Shown here: piece after piece, positions 50,550 to 59,355 of the stretch | How positions within the stretch are numbered: the stretch's first letter is position 1 | Layout: each line of letters begins with the position of its first letter | DNA from: Acidimicrobiales bacterium | Lineage (GTDB): Bacteria; Actinomycetota; Acidimicrobiia; Acidimicrobiales; JAHWLA01 | Length of the DNA: 64,000 bases | Direction: 5' to 3' | Assembly (NCBI GenBank): GCA_035536915.1 | Contig: DATLNE010000003.1 | Coordinates: 1-64,000, forward strand | Program-made: the position numbers and the translations under genes | Notes under the pieces: model-generated | The model's input: the letters and a program-made list of their open reading frames with translations, nothing else | What the model was told of the DNA's origin: nothing | The model's database searches: none

Positions 50550-51978
50550 GCCGAGACGATCGCGCACGGGCGCGCACCGTCCGGTCACGGCCCGTCCGCT
50601 TGGCGGCGTAGAGGGCGTCGTCGGCCGTGCGCAACAACTCGTCGGCGGAGGTGGCGTGGGCGGGCAGCGCAGCCACACCGGCGCTCATGGTGACGTCGAC
50701 GGTGGCCGCCACCGCCGCCCGCAGGCGCTCGGCCACCCGATACGCCTCACCGGCACCGCACGCGGGCAACAGCACGGCGAACTCCTCGCCACCGTAACGA
50801 GCAGGCAGGTCGGCATCGCGGCAGGCGTCAGCCAGGGCCGCGGCCACGGCGCGCAGCACGGCGTCGCCCCCTTGGTGGCCCAACGTGTCGTTGACGGCCT
50901 TGAAGTGGTCGATGTCGAACATGGCCAAGCTGACGGCCTCGCCGCTGCGCGCGGCCCTGGCGACCTCCCGGTCCAGCGCCTCCTCGAAGGCCCGGCGGTT
51001 CGACAGCCCGGTCAGCGCGTCCACGTGCGCCAAGCGGCCCACCTCGTCGAGCAGGGCGGCGTTGCGCAACGCCAGCGCGGCGTGGGCGGCCAGCTTCGCC
51101 ACCGCGGCGACCACCCGGCCCCGCATGCGGACGCGGCGACCGCCGCCCTGCTCGAGTACCAAGGCGCCGACGGGGGCACCACCGGCCACCATCGGCACCA
51201 CGACGAGGTTGGTGGCGAACGGCAAGGCGGCATCCAGCAGCCCGTCGTCGTCACCCAAGACGTGTACCAAGGCGGGCACCCGGGTTTCCCATGTGCGGCC
51301 GAGCACGCCGAGCGGCGACCCGTCCGGTCCCTCCAGCACCGTCTCCACGTCGCCCGTGCGCACCCGGCAGCGCGGCCCGAGCACGACCGCACCGCGGGCG
51401 AAGCCGAAGAAGCGCACGGCGTGCGCCAGCAACAGCGATGCCACTTCGTCGGCGTTGCGCGTCTCCTCCAACTCGGCGGCCAGCTCGGCATGCGCCCGTA
51501 GCTCGGCCTTGCCCCGACGCAACTCCCGCTCGCTGACCGAGGAGAACGCCGCGGTGCCCAAGGCCACCAGCCACACGCCCAGCGACTGCACGGGGTCGAC
51601 GGCCACGCCGAGGACGCCTGCGGCGAACTGCAGGAGCGTGTGCCAGGCCACGATCTTCAGCCCGGTGCGATACGACAACAGGAGGGTCACGGCCACCACG
51701 TGGAGGTGCAGCAGGAACCACAGGCTCGGCGCGTCGGCCAGCGCGGTGGCCAGCCAGATGCCGTCGACCAGGAGCATGACGTTGACCACGGCGATGCCTC
51801 GGACGCGAGCGGTGCGCCTCGCCAACTCGGCGCCGACGGCCACGGCCACGTAGGTCGCCGTGGTGGCAGCCGCATGGCCGCCGCCGACGACCACGGCGGC
51901 CATCACCAGGCGCACGACGGTGAGCACGAGCAGGCGATCGGCCAGGGGGACGAGCTCGGACTCGGCGGGCCGGTTCAT
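50470..51978 (-). CDS. Membrane diguanylate cyclase with GAF-like region
   Basis: A 502-residue protein: an N-terminal membrane region with several segments (about 15-170), a GAF-like middle domain and a GGEEF domain (RYGGEEFAVLL) with an RxxD inhibitory site (RDAD). It should make c-di-GMP and be product-inhibited. There is no EAL domain. ATG 51978 overlaps the stop of the upstream secreted protein as ATGA. The long 3' extension (Arg-rich, ASAARGQG end) overlaps the GNAT gene. Confidence 0.88.
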   Translation of the reverse strand: MNRPAESELVPLADRLLVLTVVRLVMAAVVVGGGHAAATTATYVAVAVGAELARRTARVRGIAVVNVMLLVDGIWLATALADAPSLWFLLHLHVVAVTLLLSYRTGLKIVAWHTLLQFAAGVLGVAVDPVQSLGVWLVALGTAAFSSVSERELRRGKAELRAHAELAAELEETRNADEVASLLLAHAVRFFGFARGAVVLGPRCRVRTGDVETVLEGPDGSPLGVLGRTWETRVPALVHVLGDDDGLLDAALPFATNLVVVPMVAGGAPVGALVLEQGGGRRVRMRGRVVAAVAKLAAHAALALRNAALLDEVGRLAHVDALTGLSNRRAFEEALDREVARAARSGEAVSLAMFDIDHFKAVNDTLGHQGGDAVLRAVAAALADACRDADLPARYGGEEFAVLLPACGAGEAYRVAERLRAAVAATVDVTMSAGVAALPAHATSADELLRTADDALYAAKRTGRDRTVRARARSSRHAVPHRRRTRRGNPRPAQASAARGQG

Positions 51979-52517
51979 TCGAAGGCCAACAGGTCGTCGT
52001 GGACGGAGATGGGGGCAGCGGCCAACTTCGGGTCGCGACGGTCGAGCCTGCCCTGCACCATGACGAAAGCCGACACCAAGGCCGCAAGGGCGAGGGGGAA
52101 TCCGAGGTCGCGAGCGATGGGCACGGCGCCGTTGTCCCCGGTGTCCGCCGAGGCCTGCTGCTCCTCGCGGGCGGCCGCGGGCGCCACCACTGCTGCCACG
52201 GTCGTCGGGGGCGCAGGCTTGGGCGCGACACGCTGACGCCGGGTCTCGGTCCGAGCGGTGGTGGGCCGGGCTGCCGTCGTCGCCGGCGGTGACGCCGAAG
52301 GGGGCGAAGGCGCAAGCGTCGTCGGCGTCGGTGTTGTCGTGCCGCCGGTCTCCGGCCCCGCAGGTGCTTCGGCGATCGCTGTCGGCAGCGTCACCCCGGG
52401 CACCGTCGGGACCTGGGCGGCCGCCGGTGCCGCTGAAAGCAGGGCGAGCAGGCCTGCAGCTACTACGCCGCGCACCGACTGCCGTTGCCGTCGAGCCCTG
52501 TGATCGCCGTGGTCCAT
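51975..52517 (-). CDS. Secreted/surface protein with Pro/Thr linker and C-terminal membrane helix
   Basis: A 180-residue protein. A signal segment (SVRGVVAAGLLALLSAAPAAA) precedes a Thr/Pro/Ala-rich linker (about 40-110). A short GDNGAVPIARDLGF region, one membrane helix (LALAALVSAFVMVQ) and a charged end (GRLDRRDPKLAAAPISVHDD) follow. No enzyme domain is visible. It is co-translated with the diguanylate cyclase, so it may be a sensor partner, but that is only context. ATG 52517 has AGGGG about 5 nt upstream. Confidence 0.6.
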   Translation of the reverse strand: MDHGDHRARRQRQSVRGVVAAGLLALLSAAPAAAQVPTVPGVTLPTAIAEAPAGPETGGTTTPTPTTLAPSPPSASPPATTAARPTTARTETRRQRVAPKPAPPTTVAAVVAPAAAREEQQASADTGDNGAVPIARDLGFPLALAALVSAFVMVQGRLDRRDPKLAAAPISVHDDLLAFE

Positions 52518-52621
52518 GGGCACCCCTTACCGCGCAGCGCCTCATAGTGGTATCGGCACGTCGTGGCGGGAAGTACGCGCCGATGCCCACTTCGGACGAT
52601 TGCCGCAAGGCGCCCGGCACG

Positions 52622-52627
52622 TAGCCT
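52622..52627 (+). promoter_or_regulatory. -10 box TAGCCT
   Basis: TAGCCT ends 6 nt before ATG 52634. Confidence 0.5.
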
Positions 52628-52633
52628 TTCGCC

Positions 52634-54163
52634 ATGCACCCCGGAACCCATGCCGCCACGCAGCCCGACAAGCCCGCATACGTCATGGCCGGCAGCGGTG
52701 ACGTCGTCACCTACCGGCAGCTCGACGAAGGCGCCAACCGGCTGGCGCAGGTGCTCTGGGACCGGGGCCTGCGCCCCGGCGACAGCATCTGCATCTGCAT
52801 GGAGAACAACGCCACGTTCATCGAGACGCTGTGGGCCGGACACCGCTCGGGCCTCTACTACACAGCGGCCAGCAGCCGCCTGACGCCGAACGAGCTGGCC
52901 TACATCGTCGGCGACTGTGGGGCCAAGGCACTGCTCACGTCGTACGAGAAGCGGGAACTGGCGGCGTCAGTGCTCCCCGAGGTCGACGTCGACACCCGCC
53001 TCATGGTGGGCGGCACCGTCGACGGGTTCGAGTCGTACGAAGACGTCGTGGGCACGGCGTCGTCGGACCCGCTGGCTGAGCAACCCGAGGGCCGCGACAT
53101 GCTCTATTCGTCGGGCACCACGGGGCGGCCCAAGGGCGTGAAGACGCCGCTCCCCGGTCGCCCTGTAGGCGGGCCGACCGCCGTCACCCTGCTCGGCATG
53201 GGCCTGTACGGCTTCGAGGCCGACATGACCTACCTGTCGCCCGCGCCGCTGTACCACGCCGCGCCGCTGCGCTTCACAATGGCGGTCACCCAGGCCGGAG
53301 GCACGGCGATCGTCATGGAGCACTTCGACCCGGTCGAGTTCCTCGAGCTTGTCGAGCGCCATCGGGTCACCCACGTCCAGGTGGTGCCGACCATGTTCGT
53401 GCGGCTGCTCAAGCTGCCCGAAGAGGTGCGGTCCCGTTACGACGTGTCGTCGCTGCGCTACGTCATCCACGCTGCCGCCCCGTGCCCCGCACCGGTGAAG
53501 GAACAGATGATCGACTGGTTCGGGCCGGTCATCTACGAGTACTACGCGGCCACCGAGGGCAACGGCTTCGTGGCCTGCAACTCCGAGGAATGGGTCGCTC
53601 ACCGCGGCACCGTGGGCAAGCCGCTCATCGGGATCGTGCACATCGCCGACGACGAAGGCAACGAACTGCCGCCCGGCCAGTCGGGCACCGTGTGGTTCGA
53701 AGGGGCGACCGATTTCGAGTACCACAACGACCCCGAGAAGACCCGTCAGTCGCGCAACGAACAGGGCTGGTCGACGGTGGGCGACGTCGGTTACGTCGAC
53801 GACGACGGCTACCTCTACCTCACCGACCGCAAGGCGTACATGATCATCACCGGCGGCGTGAACGTGTATCCGCAGGAAGCCGAGAACGTGTTGGTCACGC
53901 ACCCCAAGGTGATGGACGCCGCCGTGTTCGGGGTGCCCAACGAGGACTTCGGTGAAGAGGTCAAGGCCGTGGTGCAGCCCGTCGACATGGCCGACGCAGG
54001 CCCCGAGCTCGAGCGGGAGCTCATCGCCTACTGCCGCTCGCAACTGGCCGACGTGAAGTGCCCGCGCTCGATCGACTTCGAGGCGGAGCTCCCCCGCCAC
54101 CCCACCGGCAAGCTCTACAAGCGCTTGCTCAAGGACCGCTACTGGGCCGCCGCCGGCCGCTGA
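52634..54163 (+). CDS. Acyl-CoA synthetase (FadD4-like AMP-ligase)
   Basis: A 509-residue AMP-forming ligase. The ATP/AMP motifs are YSSGTTGRPKGVK, YYAATEGNG and YLTDRKAYMIITGGVNVYPQE, and the C-terminal lysine lies in PRHPTGKLYKRLL. It activates a fatty or aryl acid as the CoA thioester; the substrate cannot be read from sequence. The hairpin at 54172 follows its stop. Confidence 0.92.
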   Translation: MHPGTHAATQPDKPAYVMAGSGDVVTYRQLDEGANRLAQVLWDRGLRPGDSICICMENNATFIETLWAGHRSGLYYTAASSRLTPNELAYIVGDCGAKALLTSYEKRELAASVLPEVDVDTRLMVGGTVDGFESYEDVVGTASSDPLAEQPEGRDMLYSSGTTGRPKGVKTPLPGRPVGGPTAVTLLGMGLYGFEADMTYLSPAPLYHAAPLRFTMAVTQAGGTAIVMEHFDPVEFLELVERHRVTHVQVVPTMFVRLLKLPEEVRSRYDVSSLRYVIHAAAPCPAPVKEQMIDWFGPVIYEYYAATEGNGFVACNSEEWVAHRGTVGKPLIGIVHIADDEGNELPPGQSGTVWFEGATDFEYHNDPEKTRQSRNEQGWSTVGDVGYVDDDGYLYLTDRKAYMIITGGVNVYPQEAENVLVTHPKVMDAAVFGVPNEDFGEEVKAVVQPVDMADAGPELERELIAYCRSQLADVKCPRSIDFEAELPRHPTGKLYKRLLKDRYWAAAGR

Positions 54164-54171
54164 CCCCACGC

Positions 54172-54212
54172 CCCGAGTACATAGCGCTTCAGAACGAAGC
54201 GCTATGTACTCG
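54172..54212. terminator. 17-bp hairpin with constant arm CCCGAGTACATAGC (family B)
   Basis: GAGTACATAGCGCTTC and GAAGCGCTATGTACTC pair perfectly around AGAAC. It lies between the acyl-CoA synthetase stop and the stop of the convergent SirB1 gene. The 14-base outer arm recurs exactly at 63597. Confidence 0.75.
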
Positions 54213-54218
54213 AAGCGG

Positions 54219-55004
54219 TCAGTTGAGGCGGGCGCGGAGGCGGCGGGCGCGGGCGACGGCCTTGGCGGCGGCGTCCTCGGGCAGTTGGGTGGCCATGTCC
54301 TCCAACGTCTCGGCCGCGGCCCGGAAGTGGCCGATGGCCGCCTGCGCACCGGCCAGTTCCCCCAGTTCCCGGGTGTCGACCTCGGGGATGGCTGTGCGCA
54401 GCCGCAGCGCCCACTCGGCGCCCATCACGTCGCCGGTCAGGGCGAAGCGTTGCTTCAGGTTGGCCAGCATGCGGGCCAGGATGGCGCGGGTGCCGACCGG
54501 TTGCAGCATGTCGGGCGTGAACGCCACGGCGTCGCCGTAGATCGACGCCACCCGCTCGGCGCAGTCCTCCGGCGTGAGGAGGCGCCCGCCTTCGAACGGG
54601 TCGAGCAGCACTCGGGGCACCGCCTCGTGGCGCACCACGAAGTGGCCCGGCAGCCCGATGCCGACGAACGGCACGCCCAGCCGCCGTCCTACCTCGAGCA
54701 CGAGCACCGACAAGGTGATGGGCAGGCCCACCCGACGGTCGAGCACGTCGTTGAGGTACGAGTTGCGCGGGTCGCCGTAGTCCTCGACGTTGCCCCGGAA
54801 CCCGAGGGTGCCGAACAAATGCGTGCGCAGCGCCTCGAACGTGGGCGCCGGACAGGCCGCCGCCAAGGCATCGATGCGCGCCACCTCGGCATCGACGTCG
54901 AGGCCTGGATGCGCGTGGGCGGCGATGAGCAACGCGCCCTCGTCAAGCCGCACCCCCGATTCGGAGCCCTGCACCAGCCGTTGGAAACGGGCCGCGGGGT
55001 CCAT
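54219..55004 (-). CDS. SirB1-family transglutaminase-like protein
   Basis: A 261-residue protein of the SirB1/UPF0162 family: YGDPRNSYLNDVLDRRVGLP, LSVLVLEVGRRLGVPFVGIG and LPGHFVVRHEAV, then a TPR-like helical tail. The family has a transglutaminase-like fold, and its function is not established. ATG 55004 is 9 nt after a TAGCCT box. Confidence 0.85.
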   Translation of the reverse strand: MDPAARFQRLVQGSESGVRLDEGALLIAAHAHPGLDVDAEVARIDALAAACPAPTFEALRTHLFGTLGFRGNVEDYGDPRNSYLNDVLDRRVGLPITLSVLVLEVGRRLGVPFVGIGLPGHFVVRHEAVPRVLLDPFEGGRLLTPEDCAERVASIYGDAVAFTPDMLQPVGTRAILARMLANLKQRFALTGDVMGAEWALRLRTAIPEVDTRELGELAGAQAAIGHFRAAAETLEDMATQLPEDAAAKAVARARRLRARLN

Positions 55005-55013
55005 GGGCCTGCC

Positions 55014-55019
55014 AGGCTA
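55014..55019 (-). promoter_or_regulatory. -10 box TAGCCT for the SirB1 gene
   Basis: TAGCCT on the minus strand, 9 nt before ATG 55004. Confidence 0.5.
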
Positions 55020-55025
55020 CTGCCC

Positions 55026-56576
55026 GTGTACGCACCTTTCGTCACCACCTACGCCCCGCGGGGCATGGTGTGCGCCGTCGACCACTTGGCGGCGGCCGCA
55101 GGGGTCGAGGTGCTGCGCCACGGCGGCTCGGCGGCCGACGCTGCCATCGCCACCAACGCCGTCCTGGCCGTCACCACCCAGCACATGTGCGGCATGGGCG
55201 GCGACCTCTTCGCCCTGGTGCACGACGGCCGCGGTGACCCCGCCGCGCTCGTCGCCTCGGGCCGAGCCGGGTCGGGCGCCGACCCCGAACGGCTGCGCGC
55301 CGAAGGCCACACGGCCATGCCGGCTCGCGGCGACATCCGCAGCGTGCCCGTCCCCGGGTGCGTGGACGGCTGGCTGGCCCTGCACGAGCGCTTCGGCCGC
55401 CTCGCCCTTCGCGACGTGCTCGCCCCCGCTCGGGCCTACGCGATGGACGGCTTCCCGGCCAGTGCCACCTTGCCCGCAGCCGTTGCCCTCCTGCCCGACC
55501 CGGCCGACTACGCCCATGTCCGCCGACCGGGCGAGATGGTGCGCAGGCCGGGCGTGGCCCGCGCCCTCGACGCCATCGTCGAGCACGGCCGCGACGGCTT
55601 CTACGGCGGGGCCTTCGGCGAGGGCCTGCTCGCTCTAGGCGACGGCGAGTACAGCGCCGACGACCTCGTCCGCTCACCAGCCGAATGGCGTCGGCCCCTC
55701 ACCCTCGACGCGTGGGGCCACCGCCTCTGGACGGTCCCGCCCCCGTCGCAGGGCTACCTCAACCTGGCGGGCTCGTGGATCGCCGAGGGGCTCCCCCTAC
55801 CCGCCGACCCCGACGACCCGCAGTGGGCGCACCTGTTGATCGAGGCCGCCCGCCAAGCGGGCTACGACCGCCTCGACGTGCTTTTCGAACACGCCGACGG
55901 CCATGCCCTGTTGGCCGAGGAGCGGCTCCGCCCCCGGCGCGCCGCCGTCGACCCCGAACGCGCCGCCGTGCTCGGCGACCCCTACCAACGGGGCGGCACC
56001 ATCTACCTGTGCGCCGTCGACAGCGACCGCATGGGGGTGTCGCTCATCCAGTCGAACGCCAACGGCTGGGGTTCGCACCTCTACGAACCCAACACCGGGA
56101 TCTTCCTGCAGAACCGCGGCATCGGGTTCTCGCTCACGCCGGGGCATCCCGCCGAGTACGGCCCCGGCCGCCGCCCGCCCCACACGCTCAGCCCCGCACT
56201 GGCCACCCACCCGGCCGACGACACCCTCACCGCCGTCGTCGGCTCCATGGGCGGCGACGCCCAGCCCCAGGTCATCCTCCAGCTCCTGGCCCGGTGGCTC
56301 CACGCGGGCCAGTCTCCCGGCGACGTCGTCGCCGCCGGACGTTGGGTGCTCGGCATGGGCTTCGACACGTGGGACGCAGGCGGCGACGTCACCGTGCACG
56401 TCGAGGGCCACGCACCGCCGTGGGACGACGACCTGCGCCGGCGCGGCCACAGGGTCATAAGGGACGAACCGTTCGGGCACGGTTTCGGCCACGCGCACAT
56501 GATCACGGTGGGCGACGACCGCTTGGCCGGCGCGTCCGACCCTCGCGCCCGGGGCGGTGCAGCCACGGGCTGGTAA
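55026..56576 (+). CDS. Gamma-glutamyltransferase-family Ntn hydrolase
   Basis: A 516-residue gamma-GT homologue. The N-terminal part (AAAAGVEVLRHGGSAADAAI, QHMCGMGGDLFALV) and the C-terminal part (PPHTLSPALA, VGSMGGDAQPQVILQLL) are present. The likely autoprocessing Thr is in RGGTIYLCAVDSD, normally TTHFSVVD. No signal peptide is obvious, so it may be cytoplasmic. Its true substrate may differ from glutathione, since mycothiol producers usually lack that. GTG 55026 is used; the start is uncertain. Confidence 0.82.
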   Translation: MYAPFVTTYAPRGMVCAVDHLAAAAGVEVLRHGGSAADAAIATNAVLAVTTQHMCGMGGDLFALVHDGRGDPAALVASGRAGSGADPERLRAEGHTAMPARGDIRSVPVPGCVDGWLALHERFGRLALRDVLAPARAYAMDGFPASATLPAAVALLPDPADYAHVRRPGEMVRRPGVARALDAIVEHGRDGFYGGAFGEGLLALGDGEYSADDLVRSPAEWRRPLTLDAWGHRLWTVPPPSQGYLNLAGSWIAEGLPLPADPDDPQWAHLLIEAARQAGYDRLDVLFEHADGHALLAEERLRPRRAAVDPERAAVLGDPYQRGGTIYLCAVDSDRMGVSLIQSNANGWGSHLYEPNTGIFLQNRGIGFSLTPGHPAEYGPGRRPPHTLSPALATHPADDTLTAVVGSMGGDAQPQVILQLLARWLHAGQSPGDVVAAGRWVLGMGFDTWDAGGDVTVHVEGHAPPWDDDLRRRGHRVIRDEPFGHGFGHAHMITVGDDRLAGASDPRARGGAATGW

Positions 56577-56596
56577 GTACGCCATCCTGGTACCTC

Positions 56597-58288
56597 ATGG
56601 AGGGAATGAGTCGGGCGCTGCTCGACGCATTGCCGGCACATACGGCGGTGCTCGACCACACCGGCGGCGTGTTGGCAGTGAACCGGGCATGGGTGCGTTT
56701 CGCCGACGAGCACCCCGACGATCCTTGGCGCCCGCCGGTCGGTGCCGACTACCTGGCCGCGTGCGAGGAGGCCGCCCGGGCGGGCTCGGTGCAGGCCCCG
56801 CTGGTGGCTGACGGCGTGCGTGCCGTGCTGACCGGCCGCACCCGCGCCTTCCACCTCGACTTCGCCGAGACGATCGCCGACGACGAACTGTGGTTCAGCT
56901 TCCGGGTGAGCCCGCTCGACACCGACGGCAACGGCGGCGCCCTCGTCTCCTATACCGACATCACCAGCCGCAAGCGGGCTGAGACGCAGTTGGCGCACCA
57001 GGCCCTGCACGACCCGCTGACCGGGCTGCCCAATCGCACGTTGTTCCTCGACCGGCTGAGCCTGTCGTTGGCCCGGCTGGACCGGCGCTCGACCACCGTC
57101 GCCGTGCTCTTCCTCGACCTCGACCGCTTCAAGATCGTCAACGACAGCATGGGCCACGAGGTGGGCGACCAGCTCATCACCGCCATGGCCGGCCGCCTGC
57201 GCGGCGTACTGCGCCCCGGCGACACCGCAGCGCGTTTCGGCGGCGACGAGTTCACCGTGTTGTGCGAGGAGATAGCCGAGCCCCAGGACGCCATCGCCAT
57301 CGCCGACCGCATCATCGCCGCGGTGGCCAAGCCCTTTCAGATGGAGGACGCCGAGGCCTACCTCAGCAGCAGCGTCGGCATCGCCTTGGCCACGAGCTCG
57401 GCCGACCAGCCCGAGGCCTTGGTGCGCGATGCCGATGCCGCCATGTACCAGGCCAAGCAGCGGGGCAAGGCCCGCTGGGTGCTGTTCGACGACGAGATGC
57501 GGGCCGGGGCGGTAGCCCGCCTGGAGATCGAGAACGCCCTGCACCGGGCGCTGGAGCGCAACGAGTTCACCGTGCACTACCAGCGCATCGTCGAGCCCCT
57601 GTCAGGACGGGTGGTCGGGGCCGAAGCCCTGGCCCGATGGCAGAACGAGTCGCTCGGGTCGATGGCCCCCGATGTGTGGTTGCCGCTGGCCGAGGAGATC
57701 GGGCTCATCGTGCCCATCGGCGCGTGGGTGCTGGCCGAGGCGTGCCGCCAACTCGCCACCTGGCGGGCCGAGGGCGTGGCCGACGACAGCTTCTACATGG
57801 CCGTGAACCTGTCGGCTCGCCAACTGGCCCAGCCCGACCTCGACGGCATGGTGCGCCGCACGCTCGATGCCGCTCGGTTGTCGGGCCGCGACCTGTGCCT
57901 CGAAGTGACGGAAGGCGCGCTGCTGGTCGACGTCGAGCACGCGGGCGGTCGCCTGCAGGAGCTACGCGACTTCGGCGTGCGGGTCGCCCTCGACGACTTC
58001 GGGACGGGCTATTCCTCGCTCGCCCACCTGCGCCACTTCCCCATCGACTTCCTGAAGATCGACCACACCTTCGTGCACGACCTCGATCGGGAAGGCGCAC
58101 CGGCCGCCGTCGTGTCCGCCGTGGTCGAACTGGCCCACGCCCTGGGGTTGCGGGCAGTGGCCGAAGGCGTCGAGACCGACTTGCAGCGCAAGCTGGTGGA
58201 GGCCATGGGCTGCGACGCCGCCCAGGGCTCCGCCTACGGCTCGCCGACCCCCGCCGAGTCGTTCTGGTCCGGGAATCCCGCGCTCTGA
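56597..58288 (+). CDS. PAS-GGDEF-EAL c-di-GMP protein
   Basis: A 563-residue soluble protein. A PAS-like sensor (1-130) leads into GGDEF (RFGGDEFTVL with upstream RxxD, RPGD) and EAL (GAEALARW, LEVTEG, DDFGTGYSS, LKIDHTF, EGVET). EAL motifs are mostly intact. The stop codon lies in the loop of the 58261 hairpin. ATG 56597 is used. Confidence 0.9.
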   Translation: MEGMSRALLDALPAHTAVLDHTGGVLAVNRAWVRFADEHPDDPWRPPVGADYLAACEEAARAGSVQAPLVADGVRAVLTGRTRAFHLDFAETIADDELWFSFRVSPLDTDGNGGALVSYTDITSRKRAETQLAHQALHDPLTGLPNRTLFLDRLSLSLARLDRRSTTVAVLFLDLDRFKIVNDSMGHEVGDQLITAMAGRLRGVLRPGDTAARFGGDEFTVLCEEIAEPQDAIAIADRIIAAVAKPFQMEDAEAYLSSSVGIALATSSADQPEALVRDADAAMYQAKQRGKARWVLFDDEMRAGAVARLEIENALHRALERNEFTVHYQRIVEPLSGRVVGAEALARWQNESLGSMAPDVWLPLAEEIGLIVPIGAWVLAEACRQLATWRAEGVADDSFYMAVNLSARQLAQPDLDGMVRRTLDAARLSGRDLCLEVTEGALLVDVEHAGGRLQELRDFGVRVALDDFGTGYSSLAHLRHFPIDFLKIDHTFVHDLDREGAPAAVVSAVVELAHALGLRAVAEGVETDLQRKLVEAMGCDAAQGSAYGSPTPAESFWSGNPAL

Positions 58289-58310
58289 CGCGGGATTCCC
58301 GGACCAGAAC
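58261..58310. terminator. 22-bp perfect hairpin at the end of the PAS-GGDEF-EAL gene (family A)
   Basis: GTTCTGGTCCGGGAATCCCG plus CG pairs with its complement around loop CTCTGA. The gene's TGA is in the loop, so the left arm encodes its last codons. The outer arms GTTCTGG/CCAGAAC match the 22115 palindrome. Confidence 0.82.
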
Positions 58311-58323
58311 TAGTGCCCCGTCA

Positions 58324-59343
58324 CTAGCCGGCGCGGTGTGACTGGGTCCAGGCCACGAGCTCGTCGGCCGGGAGTGTGTTGACCACCCGATCCTCGGTCA
58401 CCCCGCATTCGGCGGCCCGGTCACAGCCGAACGGCTGCCATTCCAACTGGCCAGGCGCGTGGGCATCGGTGTCGATGGAGAACCGGCACCCGACCTCGAC
58501 CGCCTGTGAGAGCAGCCGCCGCGGCGGATCGAGGCGCTCGGGCCGGCAGTTGACCTCGACGGCCTTGTCGTAGGCGGCGGCCACCGTGAAGACGGCATCG
58601 GCGTCGAAGGTCGACTCCGGCCGCCCCCGGCCGACGACGATGCGCCCGGTGCAGTGGCCGAGGATGTCGACGTAGGGGTTCTCCAGCGCCCGCACCATCC
58701 GGTACGTCATGCCGATGGGTTCCTGGCGCAGCTTGGAGTGGACGGAGGCCACCACCACGTCGAGGCGGTCGAGCAGTTCCGGTGACTGGTCAAGGCTGCC
58801 GTCCTCGAGAATGTCGACCTCGATGCCGGCGAGGATGCGGAACGGCGCCAGCTTCTCGTTGAGCTCGTCGATGACGTCGAGCTGTCGTCGTAGGCGGTCC
58901 TCCGACAACCCGTTGGCGATGGTCAGCCGGGGCGAGTGGTCGGTCAGCACCACGTACTCGTGGCCCAGGTCGCGAGCGGCCTCGGCCATCACCTCGATGG
59001 GGCTGCCCCCGTCGGACCAGTCCGAATGTGTGTGGCAGTCGCCTCGCAGGGCGGCCCGCAGGGCGGCGCCGATGCCTTCGGCCGGGTCGGGGCTGTGCTC
59101 CTCCAGGCGGGCCAGGTAACTCGGTACGTCCCCCGCCAAGGCCTGCACGATGACCCGTTCGGTCTTCTCCCCCACCCCCGACAACGACCGCAACTTCCCC
59201 GCCGCCGCCAAGGCTTCGACGTCGGCCCGGGAGAGGTCACGGATGGCGTCGGCCGCGCCACGGAAGGCCCGCACGCGATAGGTCGGCTCTCGCGATCGTT
59301 CGAGCAGATAGGCGATGCGGTCGAGGGCTTCGACGGGTTCCAA
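58324..59343 (-). CDS. PHP-domain metal-dependent hydrolase with HhH N-terminus
   Basis: A 339-residue protein. The N-terminal 80 residues include a helix-hairpin-helix like that of PolX (LRSLSGVGEKTERVIVQAL). The PHP domain follows (DCHTHSDWSDGG, TDHSPRLTIANGL, ASVHSKL, SIDTDAHA). There is no polymerase domain. It probably acts on phosphoester or DNA-end substrates. Confidence 0.85.
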   Translation of the reverse strand: MEPVEALDRIAYLLERSREPTYRVRAFRGAADAIRDLSRADVEALAAAGKLRSLSGVGEKTERVIVQALAGDVPSYLARLEEHSPDPAEGIGAALRAALRGDCHTHSDWSDGGSPIEVMAEAARDLGHEYVVLTDHSPRLTIANGLSEDRLRRQLDVIDELNEKLAPFRILAGIEVDILEDGSLDQSPELLDRLDVVVASVHSKLRQEPIGMTYRMVRALENPYVDILGHCTGRIVVGRGRPESTFDADAVFTVAAAYDKAVEVNCRPERLDPPRRLLSQAVEVGCRFSIDTDAHAPGQLEWQPFGCDRAAECGVTEDRVVNTLPADELVAWTQSHRAG

Positions 59344-59355
59344 CGGCGTCAGAGG

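Noticed and set aside
55018..55023. TACTGC as a -10 box for the gamma-GT gene
   Set aside because: It lies only 2 nt before the GTG and ends in C, so it does not fit the spacing seen elsewhere.
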